This document shows positions 58,672 to 64,000 of a stretch of DNA of 64,000 bases, piece by piece; positions within the stretch are counted from its first letter, which is position 1; every line of letters begins with the position of its first letter. Made by a program: the position numbers and the translations under genes. Source of the DNA: Accumulibacter sp. (lineage in GTDB: Bacteria > Pseudomonadota > Gammaproteobacteria > Burkholderiales > Rhodocyclaceae); the NCBI RefSeq assembly GCF_029255285.1, contig NZ_JAPUVI010000088.1:20429-84428 (forward strand), read 5' to 3'. The notes beneath the pieces are model-generated. The model ran no database searches, had not been told where the DNA came from, and worked only from the letters and a program-made list of their open reading frames with translations.

Positions 58672-60504
58672 ATGTGTGGCATTGTTGCTGCGGTCGCCGA
58701 CCGCGATGTCGTCCCGATTCTTCTCGAAGGGCTGCGCAAGCTCGAGTACCGCGGTTACGATTCGGCTGGCCTTGCGCTGATCAATGCTTCCGGCCTGCAC
58801 CGCCTGCGTTCCGTTGGCCGTGTCGCCGAACTCACCGCGCAGGTGGAAGGATCGTCACGGGCCTCCGGCCAGACCGGCATTGCGCATACTCGTTGGGCGA
58901 CGCATGGTGTGCCCTGCGAGCGCAACGCCCACCCACATATCTCGCGTGGCCTGGCCGTCGTCCATAACGGCATCATCGAAAACCACGAATCTCTGCGCGG
59001 GCGCCTCAAAGCCCTGGGCTACGAGTTCACTTCGGACACCGATACCGAAGTCGTTGCCCACCTGATCGCCCACGAATTGAAGAGCGCCACCGATTTTCTC
59101 ACCGCCGTACGCCAGGCAGTCGCCCAGTTGCAAGGCGCCTACGCGATCGCTGTCCTGCGCGAGGCCGATCCGACGCGCCTGGTGGTGGCGCGTGAAGGCG
59201 CCCCCTTGCTGCTCGGAGTGACCGACGATGGATGCTACGCCGCTTCCGATGCCGCCGCACTGCTGCAGGTGACGCGCCGCATGATCTACCTCGAGAACGG
59301 CGACTGTGCGGAACTGATGCGCGATGCCTATCGCATCACTCGCGTCGACGGGACGCCAGTCGAACGTGCCGAGACCGAATCCCAACTCACGGCCGACGCG
59401 GTCGAACTGGGCCACTATCGGCATTACATGCAGAAAGAAATTTTCGAGCAACCGGTTGCGCTGGCGAATACGTTGGAAATGCTGGGTGCCGCCCGCAGCA
59501 TTCAGCCCGGTCTGTTCGGTGCCACGAGCGAGGCGACGTTGAGCGAAGTCCGGCAGGTTCTGATCATCGCTTGCGGAACCAGTTATCACGCCGGACTGGT
59601 GGCGCGCTACTGGCTCGAATCGATTGCCGGCATCCCGTGCTCGGTCGAAGTGGCCAGCGAGTATCGCTACCGCGACTCCGTGCCTGATCCCCTGACGCTG
59701 ATCGTGACGATTTCGCAGTCCGGTGAAACGGCCGACACGCTGGCGGCGTTGCAGCATGCGAGGTCGCTCGGCATGGAACGGACTCTGTGTATCTGCAACG
59801 TTCCCGAGTCGTCGCTGGTGCGCGAGAACAGCCTGCGTTTCATTACCCGTGCCGGACCGGAAATCGGCGTTGCGTCGACCAAGGCCTTCACCACCCAGCT
59901 CGCCGCGCTGTATCTGTTGACGCTGGTCCTGGCCAAGCTGCGCGGCCGCCTCGACGAGGCAGCCGAAGCGGCCGAACTGCATGCCGTCCGTCATTTGCCG
60001 CTGGCGGTGGCCAAAATCCTCGAACTGGAGCCTGCGATTCGCCAATGGGCCGAGCAGTTCTCGATGAAACAGCATGCGCTTTTCCTGGGGCGCGGCCGTC
60101 ATTACCCGATCGCCATGGAAGGTGCCCTGAAGCTGAAGGAGATCTCCTATATTCACGCCGAGGCTTATCCGGCCGGCGAACTCAAGCATGGCCCGCTGGC
60201 CCTCGTCGACCGCGACATGCCGGTGATTGCCGTCGCGCCCAACGACGCTCTGCTCGAGAAGCTGAAGTCCAATCTCCAGGAAGTGCGGGCACGCGGTGGC
60301 GAGCTGTACGTCTTTGCCGACGCCGACAGCGAGATGAAGGAGTCGGACGGCATCCACGTGCTGCACCTGCCGGAGCACTACGGCGCGCTCTCCGCGCTGC
60401 TGCATGTCGTGCCCCTGCAACTCCTGGCTTATCATGTGGCGCTGGTACGCGGTACCGACGTCGATAAGCCCCGTAATCTGGCCAAGTCGGTCACGGTCGA
60501 GTAA
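58672..60504 (+). CDS. glmS: glutamine-fructose-6-phosphate aminotransferase
   Basis: Makes glucosamine-6-phosphate, the entry to amino-sugar synthesis; 610 residues. Nucleophile Cys2 ([12 protein letters not shown]), amidotransferase motifs [12 protein letters not shown] and [10 protein letters not shown] with [18 protein letters not shown], then two SIS sugar-isomerase domains ([48 protein letters not shown]) and the family's C-terminal tail [12 protein letters not shown]. It lies 70 bases after glmU; no GlmY/GlmZ-type or ribozyme leader is visible in so short a gap. Confidence 0.97.
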   Translation: MCGIVAAVADRDVVPILLEGLRKLEYRGYDSAGLALINASGLHRLRSVGRVAELTAQVEGSSRASGQTGIAHTRWATHGVPCERNAHPHISRGLAVVHNGIIENHESLRGRLKALGYEFTSDTDTEVVAHLIAHELKSATDFLTAVRQAVAQLQGAYAIAVLREADPTRLVVAREGAPLLLGVTDDGCYAASDAAALLQVTRRMIYLENGDCAELMRDAYRITRVDGTPVERAETESQLTADAVELGHYRHYMQKEIFEQPVALANTLEMLGAARSIQPGLFGATSEATLSEVRQVLIIACGTSYHAGLVARYWLESIAGIPCSVEVASEYRYRDSVPDPLTLIVTISQSGETADTLAALQHARSLGMERTLCICNVPESSLVRENSLRFITRAGPEIGVASTKAFTTQLAALYLLTLVLAKLRGRLDEAAEAAELHAVRHLPLAVAKILELEPAIRQWAEQFSMKQHALFLGRGRHYPIAMEGALKLKEISYIHAEAYPAGELKHGPLALVDRDMPVIAVAPNDALLEKLKSNLQEVRARGGELYVFADADSEMKESDGIHVLHLPEHYGALSALLHVVPLQLLAYHVALVRGTDVDKPRNLAKSVTVE

Positions 60505-60623
60505 GTCGCCGTCACGTCGCGCCCTGGGCACCGCCTCGCCATTCCTGCCATGCGCTGGCTTGGCGGCGAGGAGGCGCTTGCCGTCTTTCGCGTTCGGTGA
60601 TGGCCATGCTTCCGGAGTAAACC

Positions 60624-61151
60624 ATGGACATTGCGATTTCCGCCCTGCGCCCGGAGGATGTCGGGCCGGTCGTCGCGCTCGCGCGCTTGGTCTGGCAGCG
60701 AACTTATCCAGGAATCATCAGTCAGGAACAGATCGATTTCATGCTCGAGCAGCGTTACAACCCGCAGCGTTTACGCGAGGAGTTGGCGACACCAGGGATC
60801 TGGTGGGACCAGATCCGGGTCGATGGCCAACTGGTGGGCTTCGCTTCGGCGCTGACGACCGCGGCTGGAGAAATGAAACTCGACAAGTTGTATGTCGCCC
60901 CGCAACATCAGCGGTCAGGGCTCGGTGCCCGGTTGCTCGAGCGTGTCGTCGAGCACGCTTTGGCAAACGGTTGCCGGACGCTGATTCTGGCGGTGAACAA
61001 GCGAAATGAGCAGGCCATCGCCGCCTACCGAAAACACGGCTTCGGCATCCGCGAATCGGTGTGTGTCGATATCGGCGGCGGATTCGTGATGGACGACTTT
61101 ATAATGGCCAAGCCTCTGGTTGCGCCGCCGCCAGAGGCTCGACAACAATGA
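60624..61151 (+). CDS. GNAT-family N-acetyltransferase
   Basis: A 175-residue acetyl-CoA-dependent acetyltransferase. The fold is complete: strand-helix start [18 protein letters not shown], core strands with [21 protein letters not shown] (the acetyl-CoA loop Q-x-x-G-x-G/A), and [21 protein letters not shown]. The substrate (protein N-terminus, amine or antibiotic) is unknown. Its stop overlaps the dapF start (ATGA), so it belongs to the dapF operon. Confidence 0.92.
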   Translation: MDIAISALRPEDVGPVVALARLVWQRTYPGIISQEQIDFMLEQRYNPQRLREELATPGIWWDQIRVDGQLVGFASALTTAAGEMKLDKLYVAPQHQRSGLGARLLERVVEHALANGCRTLILAVNKRNEQAIAAYRKHGFGIRESVCVDIGGGFVMDDFIMAKPLVAPPPEARQQ

Positions 61152-61978
61152 AAACGACATTTACAAAGATGCACGGATTGGGCAACGATTTCGTCGTGCT
61201 CGATGGTGTTCGTCAGTCGATCGTACTGACCGGCGAGCAACTGCGTTGGCTGGCAGACCGCCATTTTGGAGTCGGCTGTGACCAGATCCTGCTGGTCGAG
61301 CCCGCCAGCCGGCCCGGCGTCGACTTCCGTTACCGCATCTTCAACGCCGACGGCGGCGAGGTCGAGCAGTGTGGCAACGGCGCGCGCTGCTTCGTACGCT
61401 TCGTTCACGAGCAGGGCCTGACCATGCAGCGCGAGATTCGTGTCGAAACGATGAGCGGCATCATCGCCTTGCGGCTTGAGGATGACGGAAGAGTCACCGT
61501 CGATATGGGAGAGCCGGTGTTCGAGCCGGCGCGGATACCCTTCGTCGCGGTGAACGACGACTTGCTGCAGAGCTTGTCGCTGGGCGGCGAAGAAGTCGTC
61601 ATTAGCGCTGTCGGCATGGGAAACCCGCACGCCTTGCAGATCGTTCCTGATGTCGATGCGGCTCCGGTCGGGCGGCAAGGGCCGCTGATCGAATCGCACC
61701 CGCGTTTTCCGAAGCGCGCCAACGCCGGCTTCGTGCAGGTGCTCGATCGACACGCCATCCGCCTGCGCGTCTTCGAACGTGGCGCGGGCGAGACGCTGGC
61801 CTGCGGCAGCGGTGCTTGTGCCGCGGTCGTGGCCGGTATCGCCCGCGGTATGCTCGATTCACCGGTGCGTGTCGAAATGCGCGGTGGCGAACTGACGATT
61901 GCCTGGCGCGGCCAGGGCACCCCGGTCTTCATGAGTGGTCCTGCCGTCACCGTTTTCAAGGGAGAAATCGAGTTATGA
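61148..61978 (+). CDS. dapF: diaminopimelate epimerase
   Basis: Converts LL- to meso-diaminopimelate for lysine and peptidoglycan synthesis; 276 residues from ATG 61148. [15 protein letters not shown] opens the protein; the two catalytic cysteines are in [13 protein letters not shown] (about residue 76) and [14 protein letters not shown] (about 218). ATGA overlaps tie it to both neighbours. Confidence 0.97.
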   Translation: MKTTFTKMHGLGNDFVVLDGVRQSIVLTGEQLRWLADRHFGVGCDQILLVEPASRPGVDFRYRIFNADGGEVEQCGNGARCFVRFVHEQGLTMQREIRVETMSGIIALRLEDDGRVTVDMGEPVFEPARIPFVAVNDDLLQSLSLGGEEVVISAVGMGNPHALQIVPDVDAAPVGRQGPLIESHPRFPKRANAGFVQVLDRHAIRLRVFERGAGETLACGSGACAAVVAGIARGMLDSPVRVEMRGGELTIAWRGQGTPVFMSGPAVTVFKGEIEL

Positions 61979-62628
61979 AATCGGAAGAAGTAGCGCATTA
62001 CTTGCAGAACAACCCGCAGTTTTTCGAGCAACACGCGGACCTGATCGCCACCATGGTCGTTCCGCATCCGCACAGCGGGCGGACGATATCGATCACCGAA
62101 CGACAAATGCTTGCTCTGCGCGACAAGAATCGCCAACTCGAAGGCAAGATGGGCGAACTGCTGCAGTTTGGCGAGGAGAACGACGAGATCAGCCAGAAGA
62201 TGCACCGGCTGGCGGTCGGAATGATCGCCGCGTGTAGTTTCCAGTCCGTATTGCACACCTTGAACTTTCACTTGCGCGACGACTTCGAGATTCCCCACGT
62301 CGCCGTCCGGCTCTGGCATCGCCCGTCGGGAAGCGACGAGCTGCCCCAGTTCGCCGACGTCAGTGAAAAGCTGCAGACTTTCGCCGAAGCTTTGACGCAG
62401 CCGTACTGCGGTTCGACGGCGGGCTTCGAATTCTCATCGTGGTTCGGCGAGGCGTCGCCGCCTATCCGTTCGCAGGCGCTGATCGCCATGCGCGATGGCG
62501 GCGGAACGATCGGCATGATCGCACTGGGTAGCGAGGATGCGGAGCGCTTTTATAGCCAGATGGGGACGATCTACCTCGAACGTCTTGGCGAAATGGCTTC
62601 GGCAGCGCTGGCGCGCGTCCTGCGCTGA
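61975..62628 (+). CDS. DUF484 (YigA-like) GAF-fold protein
   Basis: A 217-residue cytoplasmic protein of the DUF484 family, usually encoded between dapF and xer[21 protein letters not shown], the conserved [17 protein letters not shown] coiled-coil (about 40-65) and a GAF-like C-terminal domain with [20 protein letters not shown] and [16 protein letters not shown] are present. Function unknown; conserved position suggests a link to chromosome dimer resolution or division. Overlaps dapF by 4 bases; xerC follows after 10. Confidence 0.95.
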   Translation: MKSEEVAHYLQNNPQFFEQHADLIATMVVPHPHSGRTISITERQMLALRDKNRQLEGKMGELLQFGEENDEISQKMHRLAVGMIAACSFQSVLHTLNFHLRDDFEIPHVAVRLWHRPSGSDELPQFADVSEKLQTFAEALTQPYCGSTAGFEFSSWFGEASPPIRSQALIAMRDGGGTIGMIALGSEDAERFYSQMGTIYLERLGEMASAALARVLR

Positions 62629-62638
62629 ACCTTGACCC

Positions 62639-63553
62639 ATGAGCGTCAGCGAATTTGGCGCCGACGTCGACGCTTACCTCGAAGAACTCTCGCGGCAGAG
62701 AAGACTGTCACCCCATACGGTCCGCGCTTACCGGCAGGATCTCGCGACGCTCTGCTGCCTGATCGGCGAATTGCCGGGCGAATATCGCCTGCAAAGCATC
62801 GAGGCGCACCATGTCCGGCGTTTCGTCGCGCAATTGCACGCGCGCGGTCTCGGCGGGCGCTCGCTCGGCCGCACCTTGTCGGCTTGGCGCGGCTTCTATC
62901 GCTGGCTCGGCCAGCGCGGCGCAAGCACCCACAATCCGGTCGACAGCGTACGTCCTCCGAGGAGTCCGAAAGCGCTGCCCAAGGTTTTGTCACCCGACGA
63001 GGCGAATCGCCTGCTGGCGGCGAAAGGCGAAAGCCTGCTGGAGATTCGCGACCAGGCGATCTTCGAGCTCTTCTACTCGTCCGGTCTGCGTCTCGCCGAA
63101 CTCGCCGCGCTCGACATCTCGTGCCTTGAAGACGTGCGCCGTGGCGAGGTCCGCGTTCTCGGCAAGCGCAACAAGCCGCGCATCGTTCCGGTCGGCCGCC
63201 AGGCCAGCGAGGCGCTGATGCTCTGGGCTGAGCAGCGTGCTCACCTGGCAGCGCCCGACGAAACCGCCTTGTTCGTCGGAAGACACGGCCATCGCCTGGG
63301 TGTTCGCTTGATTCAATTGCGCCTGCTTCGCCGTGGCTTGCAGCAGGGCTTGCCGGCGAGGACGCATCCGCACGTGCTGCGCCACTCGTTTGCCTCGCAT
63401 GTCCTGCAGTCCTCGGGTGATCTACGCGCCGTGCAGGAGATGCTCGGTCATGCCAGCATCGCCTCGACACAGGTCTATACCCATCTCGATTTTCAGCATC
63501 TGGCTACCGTCTACGACCAGTCACACCCGCGCGCGAAGCGCAAGACGCCCTAA
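62639..63553 (+). CDS. xerC: tyrosine recombinase XerC
   Basis: Acts with XerD at dif to resolve chromosome dimers; 304 residues. The N-terminal SAM-like core-binding domain (AYLEELSRQRRLSPHTVRAY) precedes the catalytic domain with Arg in YSSGLRLAELAAL (about 151), Lys in GKRNKPRIVPVG, HVLRHSFASH (about 246-255), LGHASIASTQVY and the nucleophile Tyr in TQVYTHLD (about 280). An insertion sequence begins about 107 bases after its stop. Confidence 0.96.
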   Translation: MSVSEFGADVDAYLEELSRQRRLSPHTVRAYRQDLATLCCLIGELPGEYRLQSIEAHHVRRFVAQLHARGLGGRSLGRTLSAWRGFYRWLGQRGASTHNPVDSVRPPRSPKALPKVLSPDEANRLLAAKGESLLEIRDQAIFELFYSSGLRLAELAALDISCLEDVRRGEVRVLGKRNKPRIVPVGRQASEALMLWAEQRAHLAAPDETALFVGRHGHRLGVRLIQLRLLRRGLQQGLPARTHPHVLRHSFASHVLQSSGDLRAVQEMLGHASIASTQVYTHLDFQHLATVYDQSHPRAKRKTP

Positions 63554-63700
63554 AGCGGACTGGCATTGCGCCGTCAAACCGGCTGAAAACTCTCCGGGAA
63601 TTTTTCGCCTACCGCGCTCAACCCCGCTGCGCCCGACTTACTCAGACCTCCCAGTACCCTGGACCGGTACCCGTTTAATGGATGCCAAGAGGCGAGGAGC

Positions 63701-63761
63701 GTTATCCACGGCCGGCCGGTTCGGTCGCTTGCGACGAACCGGCCAGTCGGTGGTGGATAAC
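63701..63761. terminator. long hairpin at the IS end
   Basis: GTTATCCAC (63701-63709) and GTGGATAAC (63753-63761) enclose a second, GC-rich inverted repeat (GGCCGGTTCG 63714-63723, CGAACCGGCC 63735-63744, with an inner GTCG/CGAC pairing and 4-base loop). It starts about 10 bases after the transposase stop and should stop or stall transcripts passing the element's end. Confidence 0.6.
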
Positions 63762-63771
63762 GCGGTGCTGC

Positions 63772-63999
63772 TCACGGCAAGGCTTCTCCACCGGTGCTGG
63801 TCGGCGACGCGGCGCCATGCCAGTGCGGCTCGAATGCGGCCGGTGACAGGTTGCCCAAGGACGAGTGGCGACGTTCGGTATTGTAGTAGCCGATGTATTC
63901 GACCAGCGCCTGCTGAGCCTCGGCGCGCGTGCGGAAATGTTTTCCAGGCACGCACTCGACCTTGACCGTGCCGTTGGCCGATTCCATCGGCGCATTGTC
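63772..63999 (-). CDS. IS3-family transposase (OrfB integrase), C-terminal part
   Basis: Only the last 75 codons are in the window; the frame stays open to the right edge. It begins DNAPMESANGTVKVE, where the Glu is the last residue of the DDE catalytic triad, and continues YIGYYNTERRHSSLGNLSPA, the standard C-terminal signature of IS3-group integrases. The Asp pair and OrfA would lie outside. Confidence 0.93.
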   Translation of the reverse strand, partial: DNAPMESANGTVKVECVPGKHFRTRAEAQQALVEYIGYYNTERRHSSLGNLSPAAFEPHWHGAASPTSTGGEALP

Positions 64000-64000
64000 C

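Larger units (their letters stand above)
63660..64000 (-). mobile_element. right-edge-truncated IS3-family insertion sequence
   Basis: The transposase tail, a strong hairpin and a plausible terminal sequence (TGGACCGGTACCCG starting at 63660) mark one end of an IS element inserted just after xerC. The end position is inferred: the other terminus and any target duplication lie outside the window. Confidence 0.7.

Noticed and set aside
63701-63761. Replication origin because of TTATCCAC sequences
   Set aside because: Only two sites, inside an IS end, with no dnaA, no AT-rich unwinding region and no further boxes.

Overview
The window is a GC-rich (clearly above 60% by eye), gene-dense stretch of bacterial chromosome. 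The gene content and order (pilMNOPQ-aroK-aroB-dgt, gltBD, pntAB, glmUS, dapF-DUF484-xerC, a quinol-type nitric oxide reductase next to an NsrR-type regulator) point to a betaproteobacterium, most likely of the Rhodocyclaceae/Candidatus Accumulibacter type. That placement is inferred from gene content and style; no marker gene in the window proves it. No rRNA, tRNA or CRISPR array was seen.

Layout. 1-6.9 kb: the end of an MscK-like mechanosensitive channel, cardiolipin synthase, several small exported proteins or lipoproteins and a YihY-family membrane protein. 6.9-9.4 kb: a large membrane protein that joins a YcxB-like region, a legumain-type C13 peptidase and a DUF2059-like tail. 9.4-13.3 kb: a nitric-oxide module (quinol-oxidising NO reductase and NsrR) with a readable promoter carrying two NsrR-like boxes and, upstream of nsrR, a 21-bp-period array of palindromes. 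13.3-20.9 kb: a copper-resistance cluster on the minus strand: multicopper oxidase CopA, CopB, a DUF411 protein, a remnant of an isoprenylcysteine-methyltransferase-like gene, a P1B-type ATPase, CopC and CopD. 21.2-24.7 kb, divergent from it: a TIR-domain/methyltransferase fusion followed closely by a permuted NlpC/P60-like (YiiX-type) protein, then an M48 lipoprotein protease and a small lipoprotein.

24.8-33.3 kb: an Asp/Glu-racemase family protein with an alpha/beta hydrolase, then a TetR-RND adaptor-RND pump operon with a clear promoter and operator, and a PAS-GGDEF diguanylate cyclase. 33.3-46.2 kb: MsbA, PBP1A, the type IV pilus assembly operon pilMNOPQ, aroK, aroB, and a dgt gene interrupted by one in-frame amber codon. 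46.2-63.6 kb: a CBS protein, pntAB, gltBD, glmU, glmS, and a tightly overlapping GNAT-dapF-DUF484-xerC operon. The last 0.34 kb is the end of an IS3-family insertion sequence that runs off the right edge.

Most of the window is housekeeping. The parts that deserve follow-up are the TIR-methyltransferase gene pair (possible defence or stress effector), the palindrome array upstream of nsrR, the doubled NsrR box, the C13-peptidase fusion, the amber-interrupted dgt, and the decayed genes beside norB and inside the copper cluster.
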